Origin: Anaeromyxobacter soli
GTDB taxonomy: Bacteria; Myxococcota; Myxococcia; Myxococcales; Anaeromyxobacteraceae
Direction of reading: 5' to 3'
Assembly: GCF_022808855.1 (NCBI RefSeq)
Contig: NZ_JAKZLF010000002.1
Span: 62,001 to 126,000, forward strand
DNA: 64,000 nucleotides
How positions within the stretch are numbered: position 1 is the stretch's first letter; the number at the start of each line of letters is the position of its first letter. Under the pieces are notes generated by a model. That model was not told the origin of the DNA. It did no database searches and saw only the letters and a list, made by a program, of their open reading frames with translations. Shown here in pieces: positions 16,048-24,307 of the stretch. The position numbers and the translations under genes are program-made.

Positions 16048-17775
16048 ATGCTCAGAGGCACGGGCGTGTCGCCGGGAGTCGCGCGGGGCAAGGCCCTCGT
16101 CATCGCGTGCGGCTACCGGTCCGCGGCCCCCCGGCGCAGCATCCACCCGTCCGAGGTGGAGGGCGAGCGGCTGCGCCTGGACGCAGCCCTGGCCACCGCC
16201 GGCGCGGAGCTGGCCGCGCTCCAGGCGGACGTGACCGAGCGGCTCGGCCAGAGCCAGGCCGACATCTTCGGTGCCCAGGCGCTCGCGGTGGACGATCCGG
16301 AGCTGCGCGACCGGGTCCTCCGCCGGGTCCGGGAGAAGCTCATCAACGTCGAGGCGGCGCTCTCGGAGGTGATCGACGAGTACCTGCGGATCATCGAGGC
16401 GATCCCCGACGCCTACCTCCGCGAGCGCGCGGCCGACGTCCGCGACGTGGGCCGCCGGGTCCTGTCGACGCTCATCGAGCGCCGGGGCCCCTCGAGCCTC
16501 GTCATCCCCGCGGGCGCCATCATCGTGACGGAGGAGCTCCTGCCGTCCGTGACGGCGCGCCTCGAGCTCGACCGCGTCGGCGGCCTCGTGACGGAGCGGG
16601 GCAACCGGTTCTCGCACAGCTCGATCCTGGCGCGCTCCCTGGGGACCCCCGCCGTCGCCGGGGTGCCCGAGGCGTCGCTCCGGATCAGGACGGGAGATCG
16701 GCTGATCGTGGACGGCATCGGGGGCGTGGTCTTCGTCAACCCGGAGCCTGCGCTGGAGCGCGAGTACGATCGCGTGGAGGCGGAGCTCCGCGCCGGCAAG
16801 GAGGAGCTCACGCACCTCGTCGGCGTGCCCTCGGTGACGCGCGACGGCACGGCGGTCCCGCTCTACGCCAACGTGAACAAGCTCGCGGACACGGAGTCCG
16901 CGCTCCGCTTCGAGGCCGAGGGGATCGGCCTCTACCGCACCGAGTTCGCGTTCTCGATCCGCCCGGCGTTCCCCACCGAGGAGGAGCAGTACGAGTACCT
17001 CGCGCGGGCGGCGGAGCGCTTCCACCCGCGGAAGGTCGTCTTCCGTCTCCTCGACCTCGGCGGCGACAAGGTCCTGCCGTACTTCCCCCTGCCGCCCGCC
17101 CGCAACCCCTCGCTCGCGCAGCGCGGTGTCCGGCTCCTGCTCCGCCACCCCGAGGTGCTGAAGCCGCAGTTGCGGGCGTTCCTGCGCGTCAGCGCGGATC
17201 ACCCGGCCTCCATCCTGCTCCCCGTCGTCGGCGGGCTGGAAGAGGTCCGGGAAGCCCGCCGGATGGTGAGGCAGGTGCAGGCGGAGCTCGCCGCCGAGGG
17301 CCTGCGCTTCAACCCCGACGTCCCGCTGGGCGCGATGATCGAGGTCCCCTCGGCGGCACTGATGGCGCGCACGCTGGCGCGGGAGGTCGAGTTCCTGAGC
17401 CTCGGGACGAACGACCTCGTGCAGTACGTGCTCGCGGCCGATCGCGAGGACGAGACCATCGCTCCCTACTACCAGCCCCTGCACCCGGGAGTGCTGCGCC
17501 TCATCCGCTCCGTCGCGGAGGCCGCGGAGGCCGCCGCCCGTGAGCTCACCATCTGCGGCGAGATGGCCGGCGATCCGCTCCACACCGAGCTCCTCCTCGG
17601 CCTCGGCCTGCGCGCGTTCAGCGTCGCCCCGGGCGAGATGCTCGAGGTGAAGAACGCCATCCGCGAGACCCGCCTCGACGCGGCCCGGGAGCTCGCGCAG
17701 CGCGCCGTGGAGCTGGGATCGGCCGCGGAGGTCGAGGCGCTGCTCGGCGAGCGGACCCGCCCCCGGAAGGATTGA
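16048..17775 (+). CDS. ptsI: PTS enzyme I (phosphoenolpyruvate-protein phosphotransferase)
   Basis: 575 aa, the standard length. Takes phosphate from PEP onto a histidine and passes it to an HPr-type carrier in the cytoplasm. The phosphorylated His lies in NRFSHSSILARSLGTP; with the chosen start it is H190, matching H189 of the E. coli enzyme. PEP-binding motifs include GIGLYRTEFAF, LGGDKVLPYF, SLGTNDLVQYVLAADR and the catalytic-Cys motif CGEMAGDP. The ATG at 16048 has an AAAGGA ribosome site 8 bases upstream; an ATG at 16024 would add eight residues but has none. No HPr or enzyme II gene is nearby, so this may be a regulatory PTS. Confidence 0.93.
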   Translation: MLRGTGVSPGVARGKALVIACGYRSAAPRRSIHPSEVEGERLRLDAALATAGAELAALQADVTERLGQSQADIFGAQALAVDDPELRDRVLRRVREKLINVEAALSEVIDEYLRIIEAIPDAYLRERAADVRDVGRRVLSTLIERRGPSSLVIPAGAIIVTEELLPSVTARLELDRVGGLVTERGNRFSHSSILARSLGTPAVAGVPEASLRIRTGDRLIVDGIGGVVFVNPEPALEREYDRVEAELRAGKEELTHLVGVPSVTRDGTAVPLYANVNKLADTESALRFEAEGIGLYRTEFAFSIRPAFPTEEEQYEYLARAAERFHPRKVVFRLLDLGGDKVLPYFPLPPARNPSLAQRGVRLLLRHPEVLKPQLRAFLRVSADHPASILLPVVGGLEEVREARRMVRQVQAELAAEGLRFNPDVPLGAMIEVPSAALMARTLAREVEFLSLGTNDLVQYVLAADREDETIAPYYQPLHPGVLRLIRSVAEAAEAAARELTICGEMAGDPLHTELLLGLGLRAFSVAPGEMLEVKNAIRETRLDAARELAQRAVELGSAAEVEALLGERTRPRKD

Positions 17776-17827
17776 GCCGCCGGCGGCCGGGCGAGCGAGC
17801 GAGCCGCCGGGCAGCGCGCGCGGCTCA
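17773..17827. terminator. Stop-anchored inverted repeat between ptsI and receiver gene
   Basis: TGAGCCGC (17773-17780), starting with the ptsI stop, pairs with GCGGCTCA (17820-17827), ending with the receiver gene stop. The 39-base loop contains further GC-rich pairing and two copies of GAGCCGCCGG. The same design as at 9557-9604. Confidence 0.5.
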
Positions 17828-18205
17828 GGCCGCGATCGCGCGGCCGGCCCGGACCGCGGCGACGGCGCGGAGGAGGTCGGAAGCGGCGTACGGCTTGGCC
17901 AGGTATCCGCTCGCGGCGAGCGCGCCGGGCTCGGCCGACGAGGTGACGAGCACCGGCACCTGGGCGAGCACGGGGTCGCGCAGCTGCTCGCGGCGGAACT
18001 CCCAGCCGGACATGACCGGCATCTCGAGGTCGAGCAGGATGAGCTCGGGCGTGAGCTCGCCCGCCTTGAGCCGAGCGAGGGCCTCGCGCCCGTGCCTCGC
18101 CGTCACCGTCTCGAAGCCCGCGTCGGTCAGGACCTGGACGACGAGCTCCCGGAGGTCCTCGTCGTCGTCGACCACCATCACCACGCCACCCGTCCGCTCG
18201 ACCAT
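17825..18205 (-). CDS. Stand-alone response regulator receiver
   Basis: 126 aa, a single CheY-like receiver with no output domain. The acidic pocket is D13-D15 (VVDDDED), the phospho-acceptor is D59 (LILLDLEMP), the conserved Ser/Thr lies in VLVTSS near residue 88 and the lysine is K104 (LAKPY). All needed residues are present. It would pass phosphate within a two-component relay or act by protein binding. No kinase is adjacent. It converges on ptsI and is divergent from the tautomerase gene. Confidence 0.92.
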   Translation of the reverse strand: MVERTGGVVMVVDDDEDLRELVVQVLTDAGFETVTARHGREALARLKAGELTPELILLDLEMPVMSGWEFRREQLRDPVLAQVPVLVTSSAEPGALAASGYLAKPYAASDLLRAVAAVRAGRAIAA

Positions 18206-18422
18206 GCCGTCCTCCCCTCGGACGCCGAGCTCAACGCTACGCCCCGTCCCGCGGCCGTCGAGCTTTCGGCGCCCGGGAACGCCAGCTCTCGTGGGTTCGG
18301 CCGACGGGAGGAGCGGCGGAGCCGGCCGGGCGCGTCAGGGACGCTCCGCGTGCCCCAAGTGCGGCCCTCGGCAGGGGGATGCGTGGCGATAGATCCCCGG
18401 TCCTTTCCCCAGGGAGATCCCG

Positions 18423-18803
18423 ATGCCGCTCGTTCGCATCTCGCTCAGAGCCGGAAAGCCGGAGGCCTACCGCACCGCCCTCGGCGACGCGGTCCACCGC
18501 GCCATGGTGGAGACGATGAACGTCCCCGCGAAGGATCGCTTCCAGGTCATCACCGAGCACGACGCCGCGGGGCTCGTCTACGACCGGTCCTATCTCGACA
18601 TCGCGCGGAGCGACGATCTCGTCGTCGTGCAGATCACGCTCAACGCGGGACGGACCGTGGAGATGAAGAAGGCGCTCTACGCCCGGATCGCCGAGCTGCT
18701 CTCCACGTCACCCGGGGTCCGAAGGGAGGACGTCCTCGTCTCCCTCGTGGAGGTGGGGAAGGAGAACTGGTCGTTCGGGAACGGGATCGCGCAGTACGCG
18801 TGA
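18423..18803 (+). CDS. Tautomerase family protein
   Basis: 126 aa. Begins MPLVRISLRAGK, so the catalytic Pro1 of the tautomerase superfamily is exposed after Met removal. The double beta-alpha-beta repeat fits the 4-OT/MIF type of the longer (about 125 aa) class. Proteins of this family catalyse keto-enol tautomerisation or related reactions; the substrate here is unknown. A GGGAGA ribosome site lies 5 bases before the ATG. Its TGA stop is one base from the opposing stop of the next gene, so there is no terminator between them. Confidence 0.88.
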   Translation: MPLVRISLRAGKPEAYRTALGDAVHRAMVETMNVPAKDRFQVITEHDAAGLVYDRSYLDIARSDDLVVVQITLNAGRTVEMKKALYARIAELLSTSPGVRREDVLVSLVEVGKENWSFGNGIAQYA

Positions 18804-18804
18804 C

Positions 18805-19215
18805 TCAAGGCGCCGCGACCACCCAGACGTCCTTCACGCCCTGCCCATTCGTGTCGCCCGGCTTCTTGTCCCCGACGAACGTGTAGAGCGGCTTGCCCTT
18901 GTACGTCGTCTGCTTCTTGCCGTCCTCACGCGTGATGGCGCCGAAGTCGCCCGCGCTCGGCCCCCCCGCCGGCTCGACCTTCTCGCGGTAGTAGATCGGC
19001 CAGTTCGCCACGCACGACCCTGCGCACGCGCTCTTCCCGCCCGCGTCCATCTTGAACACGTAGAGCGTCATGCCCTTGTCGTCGGTGAGGTAGCTCCCGA
19101 CCTTCTCGCTCTTCGCCACCGTGACCGTGTCGCCGGCCGCCCGCGCGCCACCGGCGAGCCCTAGGACGGCGGCGGAGGCGATCGCCGCCACGAACCCACG
19201 CTTCGAAACGCGCAT
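18805..19215 (-). CDS. Secreted protein of the COG4315 type (YxFxxD repeats)
   Basis: 136 aa. Signal peptide at residues 1-26 (ends GGARA). Two copies of the family repeat are visible: LTDDKGMTLYVFKMD and YKGKPLYTFVGDKKPGD, which match the Y-x-(F/W/Y)-x-x-D motif. A CAGSCVANWP segment lies between them. Homologues are often annotated as predicted lipoproteins, but here there is no lipobox, only a standard signal peptide. Function unknown; members are often found near redox or heme genes. It lies downstream of the pentose-phosphate operon with a 145-bp gap and may be transcribed separately. Confidence 0.82.
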   Translation of the reverse strand: MRVSKRGFVAAIASAAVLGLAGGARAAGDTVTVAKSEKVGSYLTDDKGMTLYVFKMDAGGKSACAGSCVANWPIYYREKVEPAGGPSAGDFGAITREDGKKQTTYKGKPLYTFVGDKKPGDTNGQGVKDVWVVAAP

Positions 19216-19360
19216 CTCGAGTCCCTCCCGCCCGTACGGGCGCGATGAACGTAGGGCGAGGAGGCCCTCGCGATCGCGGCTCGCGCGGGGCCATCGTCGC
19301 CTTTGCGCGGGTGCTGCCTTGGCGGGAACCGCGCGCGGTCGGGCGCGCGCGCCGGCGGGG

Positions 19361-20119
19361 TCAAGGCGCCGCGAGGAAGGGCGCTGCGGCGCGGTCGACG
19401 AGCCAGAGGACCGAGCCGTGCGCCGGCCGGACGCGCGCCGCGGGGAGCGCCTCCGCCCCGCTCTCGCCGGAGAGCACGCGCGCGAGCGCCGGCGCCTTCT
19501 GCGCGCCCGAGACGAGGAAGACGGCGTGCGCCGCCGCCTGCAGCGCGCGCAGGGTGAGCGTGATCCGGGCGGGGCCCGCGGCGGGCGCGGGCACCGCGGC
19601 GACGAGCCGCGACGGCTCGTCGATCGCGGGGCTCCCCGGGAACAGCGAGGCGGTGTGACCGTCCGCGCCCATCCCGAGCAGCAGGAGATCGAAGCGGGGC
19701 GCGACGCCGAAGAAGGCGCGCAGCGCGTCCTCGTAGGAGCGGGCGGCCGCGCCGGGCTCGTCCTCCCCGCGGATCCGGTGGACGTTCTCCGGCGGGAGCG
19801 CCACGGACGAGAGGAGCGCGCCGCGCGCCATGCCGTAGTTCGACCGCGGGTCGTCGGGCGGCACCGCCCGCTCGTCCCCGAAGAACACGTGCGTGCGCGC
19901 CCACGGGAGCGCGTCGCGGTAGGGGGCGGCGGGATCGGCGAGCAGCGCGTAGACCGCGCGCGGGGTCGCGCCGCCGGAGAGCGCGACCGCGAAGCGCCCC
20001 GACGCGGCCACCGCCGCGAGGGCCCGGAGGCGCCACTCGTCGGCGGCGGCGCGAGCGAGCGCGACGTGGTCGTCGAGGACCCGCACCTCCCGCCCGGACG
20101 TGTCCCCCTCCGCGCCCAC
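19361..20119 (-). CDS. pgl: 6-phosphogluconolactonase
   Basis: 252 aa of the SOL/DevB type. Hydrolyses 6-phosphogluconolactone to 6-phosphogluconate. Motifs include ALSGGATPRAVY, HVFFGDERAVPPDDPRSNYG and LLLGMGADGHTASLFPG, all typical. The start is a GTG 12 bp after the zwf stop, preceded by GAGGG; no ATG lies between this and the first conserved strand. It is the last gene of the glk-tkt-rpiB-tal-gnd-zwf-pgl operon, directly behind zwf, whose product it uses. Confidence 0.9.
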   Translation of the reverse strand: MGAEGDTSGREVRVLDDHVALARAAADEWRLRALAAVAASGRFAVALSGGATPRAVYALLADPAAPYRDALPWARTHVFFGDERAVPPDDPRSNYGMARGALLSSVALPPENVHRIRGEDEPGAAARSYEDALRAFFGVAPRFDLLLLGMGADGHTASLFPGSPAIDEPSRLVAAVPAPAAGPARITLTLRALQAAAHAVFLVSGAQKAPALARVLSGESGAEALPAARVRPAHGSVLWLVDRAAAPFLAAP

Positions 20120-20130
20120 GCGGCCCGCCC

Positions 20131-21663
20131 TCAGCCCACCACCCAGCGCCGCCCGTCGCGGCGCAGGAGCGTGTCCGCCGCCGGAGGCCCCCAGGAGCCG
20201 GCGGCGTAGTTCGGGAAGTCGGGGGCGGGGCGGCTCGACCACGCGTCGAGGATCGGGGTCATGATCCGCCACGCCGCCTCGACCATGTCGGCGCGGTGGA
20301 AGAGCGTCGAGTCGCCCACCAGCGCGTCGTACAGGAGCCGCTCGTACCCCGTCGCCGCGCACCCCTCGCCGATGCTCCCGTAGTCGAAGGAGAGCCGCAC
20401 GTCCTCGACCCGGATGGCGGCGCCCGGCGCCTTCGCCTTGATGTCGAAGGAGATCGCCTCGTCGGGCTGGATGTGGATGTGGAGCCGGTTCGGCTCGAGC
20501 TCCGCGACGCCCGACTGCTGGAAGAGCGTGAGCGGCGGCTTCCGGAACTGGACCACGATCTCGGTGCAGCGGCGCGCGAGCCGCTTGCCCGATCTGACGT
20601 AGAAGGGCACCCCGGACCAGCGCCAGCTGTCCAGGTCGAGCCGCACGGCCGCGTAGGTCTCGATCGTCGACTGCGGGTCCACGTCCGGCTCCGACCGGTA
20701 GCCGGGCACGCGCGCCCCGGCGATCGTCCCCTCCCCGTACTGCCCGCGGACGGCGCCCGTCGCGCGGATCGTCTGGAGCACCTTCACCTTCTCGGCGTGG
20801 ACCGCGTCGGCGTCGAGGCTCGCGAGCGGCTCCATGGCGACGAGCGTGACGAGCTGGAGGACGTGGTTCTGGAGGACGTCCCGCAGCGCCCCCGCGCTCT
20901 CGTAATAGGAGCCGCGCCCCTCCATCCCGAGGTCCTCCGCCACGGTGATCTGGACGTGGTCGACGTAGCGGCGGTTCCAGATGGGCTCGAACACGCCGTT
21001 CCCGAAGCGGAAGACGAGGATGTTCTGGACCGTCTCCTTCCCGAGGTAGTGATCGATCCGGAAGATCTGATCTTCCCGCAGCACCGCGTGCAGCTCCGCG
21101 CCGAGGGCCTTCGCCGAGGCGAGATCGCGCCCGAACGGCTTCTCCACGACCACGCGCCGCCACCCCTGCGCCTCGCGGGTGAGCCCCGCGGCCTCCAGGC
21201 GGCGGACGATCGTCCCGAACGCCGCGGGCGGCGTCGCGAGGTAGAAGAGGACGTTCCCGCCGGTCCGGTGGCGCGCGGACACCTCGGCGAGGCGGGCCTT
21301 CAGCCACCCGTAGGTGGCGGGGTCCTCGAACGCGCCCTGCACGACGCACATCCGCTCGACGAAGCCGTCGAAGCTGCGCTCGTCCTCCGGCGGGCACGCC
21401 GCGACCTCGCGCACGCTCGCGCCGATCGCCTCGCGGTACGCGGTGTCGGAGGCGACCTTGCGCCCGACGCCGATGATGGCGAAGTCCTCGGGCAAGAGCC
21501 CGTTCGACCACAGGTTCCACAGCGAGGGGAAGAGCTTGCGGCGCGCGAGATCGCCCGTGCCTCCGAAGATCACGAGCGCGGCGGGGTCGGCCGGCCGCTC
21601 GAGCGGAGCCGGCTTCGGCTTGCCTCCCTCGTCGGGCGCGATCCGCGCCTCGGGCTCGCTCAT
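20131..21663 (-). CDS. zwf: Glucose-6-phosphate 1-dehydrogenase
   Basis: 510 aa, normal length. Oxidises glucose-6-phosphate to the lactone, first step of the oxidative pentose-phosphate branch. The coenzyme motif [18 protein letters not shown] lies at residues 31-48. The active-site signature [13 protein letters not shown] is intact, with the catalytic His and the substrate Lys. Coenzyme preference (NADP or NAD) cannot be fixed from this alone. Its ATG overlaps the gnd stop by four bases, showing translational coupling. Confidence 0.95.
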   Translation of the reverse strand: MSEPEARIAPDEGGKPKPAPLERPADPAALVIFGGTGDLARRKLFPSLWNLWSNGLLPEDFAIIGVGRKVASDTAYREAIGASVREVAACPPEDERSFDGFVERMCVVQGAFEDPATYGWLKARLAEVSARHRTGGNVLFYLATPPAAFGTIVRRLEAAGLTREAQGWRRVVVEKPFGRDLASAKALGAELHAVLREDQIFRIDHYLGKETVQNILVFRFGNGVFEPIWNRRYVDHVQITVAEDLGMEGRGSYYESAGALRDVLQNHVLQLVTLVAMEPLASLDADAVHAEKVKVLQTIRATGAVRGQYGEGTIAGARVPGYRSEPDVDPQSTIETYAAVRLDLDSWRWSGVPFYVRSGKRLARRCTEIVVQFRKPPLTLFQQSGVAELEPNRLHIHIQPDEAISFDIKAKAPGAAIRVEDVRLSFDYGSIGEGCAATGYERLLYDALVGDSTLFHRADMVEAAWRIMTPILDAWSSRPAPDFPNYAAGSWGPPAADTLLRRDGRRWVVG

Positions 21664-22685
21664 CGCCGTCGCTCCCGGGAGGTCCCCGGCGCCGACCCGG
21701 GCGCGCTCGGCGGCGGGGCCTCCGCGTGGCCGCCGAATTGCCGCCGCATCGCCGAGAGGAGCTTCTCGCCGAACGTGTGGTCCTGCCTCGAGCGGAACCG
21801 GGCGTAGAGCGCCGCGGAGATGACGGTCGCCGGGACCGCCTCCTCCACAGCGGCCTGCACCGTCCAGCGCCCCTCGCCGGAGTCCGGCACCCTGCCCCCG
21901 AACGCGTCGAGCCCGGGGTCCTGCGCGAGGGCCGCGGCGGCGAGGTCGAGGAGCCAGGAGGAGACGACGCTGCCGCGTCTCCAGACCTCGGCCACCTCGG
22001 CGAGATCGAGCCGGTAGCGGAGCTCCTCGGGCACCTCGTCCCCGGCGGCGCCGCGCAGGATGTCGAACCCCTCGGCGAACGCCTGCATGAGGGCGTACTC
22101 GATGCCGTTGTGGACCATCTTCACGAAGTGCCCGGCGCCCGCCGGACCGCAGTGGAGCCAGCCGTCGTCGGCGGTGCCCGTCCGGCCCTCGCGGCCGGGC
22201 GTGGCCGGCACCGCGGCGCGCCCCGGCGCGAGCGAGCGGAAGACCGGCTCGAGGAGGCGGACCGCCTCGGCGTCCCCGCCGATCATCAGGCTGTACCCGC
22301 GCTCGAGCCCGAAGACGCCGCCGCTCGTGCCGACGTCCACGTACCGGACGCCCTTCGCCGCGAGGCGCCCTGCCCGCCGCACGTCGTCCTTGAACCAGGA
22401 GTTGCCCCCGTCCACGACCACGTCGCCCGCCTGGAGCCGGTCCGCCAGCGCCGAGACCGTCTCCTCGGTGGGCGCTCCCGCGGGCAGCATGACCCAGACC
22501 GCCCGCGGAGGGGCGAGGCGGCCGACGAGCGCCTCGAGCGACGGCGCCGCGGCCGCTCCCTCCCGCTCCAGGGCCGCTCCCGCCGCGGGCTCGCGGTCGT
22601 ACGCGACGACGCGGTGACCGGCGCGCAGGAGGCGCCGCGCCATGTTCGATCCCATCCGCCCGAGCCCGACCATCCCGAGGTGCAT
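21660..22685 (-). CDS. gnd: 6-phosphogluconate dehydrogenase, short (NAD-type) form
   Basis: 341 aa, the short GndA/YqeC-type rather than the 470-aa form. Oxidatively decarboxylates 6-phosphogluconate to ribulose-5-phosphate. The Rossmann motif GLGRMG starts at residue 7, and an Asp (D30, in VVAYDRE) follows the second strand, which generally favours NAD over [28 protein letters not shown] and the catalytic-helix segment [20 protein letters not shown] are present. The ATG at MHLGMVGLG is chosen for its GAGGAG ribosome site. It starts 14 bp after tal and overlaps zwf by 4 bases. Confidence 0.92.
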   Translation of the reverse strand: MHLGMVGLGRMGSNMARRLLRAGHRVVAYDREPAAGAALEREGAAAAPSLEALVGRLAPPRAVWVMLPAGAPTEETVSALADRLQAGDVVVDGGNSWFKDDVRRAGRLAAKGVRYVDVGTSGGVFGLERGYSLMIGGDAEAVRLLEPVFRSLAPGRAAVPATPGREGRTGTADDGWLHCGPAGAGHFVKMVHNGIEYALMQAFAEGFDILRGAAGDEVPEELRYRLDLAEVAEVWRRGSVVSSWLLDLAAAALAQDPGLDAFGGRVPDSGEGRWTVQAAVEEAVPATVISAALYARFRSRQDHTFGEKLLSAMRRQFGGHAEAPPPSAPGSAPGTSRERRR

Positions 22686-22699
22686 CGCGCCGTCTCCTC

Positions 22700-23839
22700 T
22701 CATGGGGCCGCGGGCGCGCCGAGCCCCGCGCGCCGCGCCTCGATCGTGGCGAGGAGCGCCTGGAACGGCTCGGCGAACTTCCGGACCCCCTCCGCGAGCA
22801 CCTCGTCCGTGACCGCGTCCATCGAGATCCCGAGCGCCCTCAGCGCCGTGAGGTCGGCGTGGGCTCCCGGCACGTCCTCCTCGAGCGTGGGGCGCACCGT
22901 GAGGCCGCGGCGGAGGGCCTCGAGCGTGTCCGGCGGCACCGTGTCCACCGTGTCCGGGCCGACCAGCGCCTCGACGTACATGAGCTCCGGGTAGCGCGGA
23001 TCCTTCACGCTCGTGCTCGCGAAGAGCACGCGCTGCGTGCGGGCGCCGCGGGCCGCGAGCCGCTGCCAGCGCCCGGTCGCGACGAGGGCCTTGTAGTCCT
23101 GGTAGGCCAGCTTCGCGTTGGCGATGCCGGCCTTGCCGCGGAGCGCCACGATGCGCTCGCGCTCGCTCGGCCCCGCCGCGCGGCCGGCCAGCGCGTCGAG
23201 CCGGCGGTCCACCGCGGTGTCGATCCGCGAGACGAAGAAGCTCGCCACGCTCGCCGCCCGCGAGAGCTCCTCTCCCCTGGCCGCGCGCGCCTCGAGCCCG
23301 GCCATCCAGGCCTCCGCGGCCAGTCGGTACGCCGAGCGCGCGAACAGCAGCGTGACGTTCACGTTCACGCCCTCGGCGGCCAGCGCCTCGATGGCCGGCA
23401 TGCCCTCGGGCGTGCCCGGGACCTTGATGAAGACGTTCGGTCGCGAGAGCGCCCTCCACAGACGGAGGCCCTCCTCGATCGTCCCTCGCGTGTCCTTCGC
23501 CAGGAGCGGCGAGACCTCCAGGCTCACGAAGCCGTCGCGCCCGTCCATCGCGTCCCAGACCGGGCGCAGGAGATCGGCCGCCGCGCGCAGGTCCTGGAGC
23601 GCCAGCGCCTCGAAGATCGCCTTCGCGTCCGCGGTCCCCCGCCCCAGCGCGGCGATGTCGGCGTCGTAGTCGGCGGTGCCCGCGATCGCCTTCTCGTAGA
23701 TGGACGGGTTCGTGGTGAGCCCGCGGACGCCGTCCTCGACGAGCCGCGCGAGCGACCCGGTGCGGAGGAGATCCCGCTTCAGCCCGTCGTACCAGAGGCT
23801 CTGCCCGTACCTCGCGAGCTCACGGATCGGCTCGATCAT
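22700..23839 (-). CDS. tal: Transaldolase
   Basis: 379 aa, the long bacterial type as in actinobacteria. Moves a dihydroxyacetone unit between sugar phosphates. [12 protein letters not shown] near residue 40 and the Schiff-base lysine in [16 protein letters not shown] are intact, as is [12 protein letters not shown]. Ends SAT-like sequence is replaced by a Glu/Ala-rich tail, not critical. Its start overlaps the end of rpiB by 20 bp. Part of the pentose-phosphate operon. Confidence 0.93.
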   Translation of the reverse strand: MIEPIRELARYGQSLWYDGLKRDLLRTGSLARLVEDGVRGLTTNPSIYEKAIAGTADYDADIAALGRGTADAKAIFEALALQDLRAAADLLRPVWDAMDGRDGFVSLEVSPLLAKDTRGTIEEGLRLWRALSRPNVFIKVPGTPEGMPAIEALAAEGVNVNVTLLFARSAYRLAAEAWMAGLEARAARGEELSRAASVASFFVSRIDTAVDRRLDALAGRAAGPSERERIVALRGKAGIANAKLAYQDYKALVATGRWQRLAARGARTQRVLFASTSVKDPRYPELMYVEALVGPDTVDTVPPDTLEALRRGLTVRPTLEEDVPGAHADLTALRALGISMDAVTDEVLAEGVRKFAEPFQALLATIEARRAGLGAPAAP

Positions 23840-24302
23840 GTGCGCCTCCTTGCAGCGCCCGCGCCTCGATGGAGCGCGTCAGCGAGACCCGACGGCGGTG
23901 CCGCTCCTCGGCGGAGGGGCGGGCGCCGAGGAAGGCCCGGACGATCTCCCGCGCGAGCGCCTCCCCGACGACCCGCGCCCCGAGCGCGAGGACGTTCATC
24001 GCGTCGTGCTCGACGCCCTGGTGCGCCGAGTAGGTGTCGTGGCACACGCCGGCATAGACGCCCGGCAGCTTGTTCGCGGCGATGGCCACCCCCACGCCGC
24101 TCCCGCACACGAGGACGCCGCGCTCGGCCCGGCCGGACCGGACGGCCTCGCCCACCCGCACCGCGTGCTCCGGGTAGTCGTCCTCCGGTCCCGGCGCGCG
24201 CGGGGCGAGATCGACGATCTCGTGGCCGCCGGCGGCGAGGTCCTCGCGCAGCGCCTCCTTCAGGGCGAAGCCGGCGTGGTCGGCGGCGAGGGCGACGCGC
24301 AC
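23820..24302 (-). CDS. rpiB: Ribose-5-phosphate isomerase B
   Basis: 160 aa. Interconverts ribose-5-P and ribulose-5-P. RpiB/LacAB fold: ALAADHAGFALKEAL at the start, the catalytic-Cys loop VLVCGSGVGVAIAANK and HDTYSAHQGVEHDAMNVL with the catalytic His. The start is a GTG, with GGAGG 12 bases upstream, 5 bp after the tkt stop; homology begins at the second residue. It overlaps tal by 20 bp at the other end. The C-terminal tail past residue 145 is slightly extended. Confidence 0.92.
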   Translation of the reverse strand: MRVALAADHAGFALKEALREDLAAGGHEIVDLAPRAPGPEDDYPEHAVRVGEAVRSGRAERGVLVCGSGVGVAIAANKLPGVYAGVCHDTYSAHQGVEHDAMNVLALGARVVGEALAREIVRAFLGARPSAEERHRRRVSLTRSIEARALQGGAHDRADP

Positions 24303-24307
24303 GGGCG

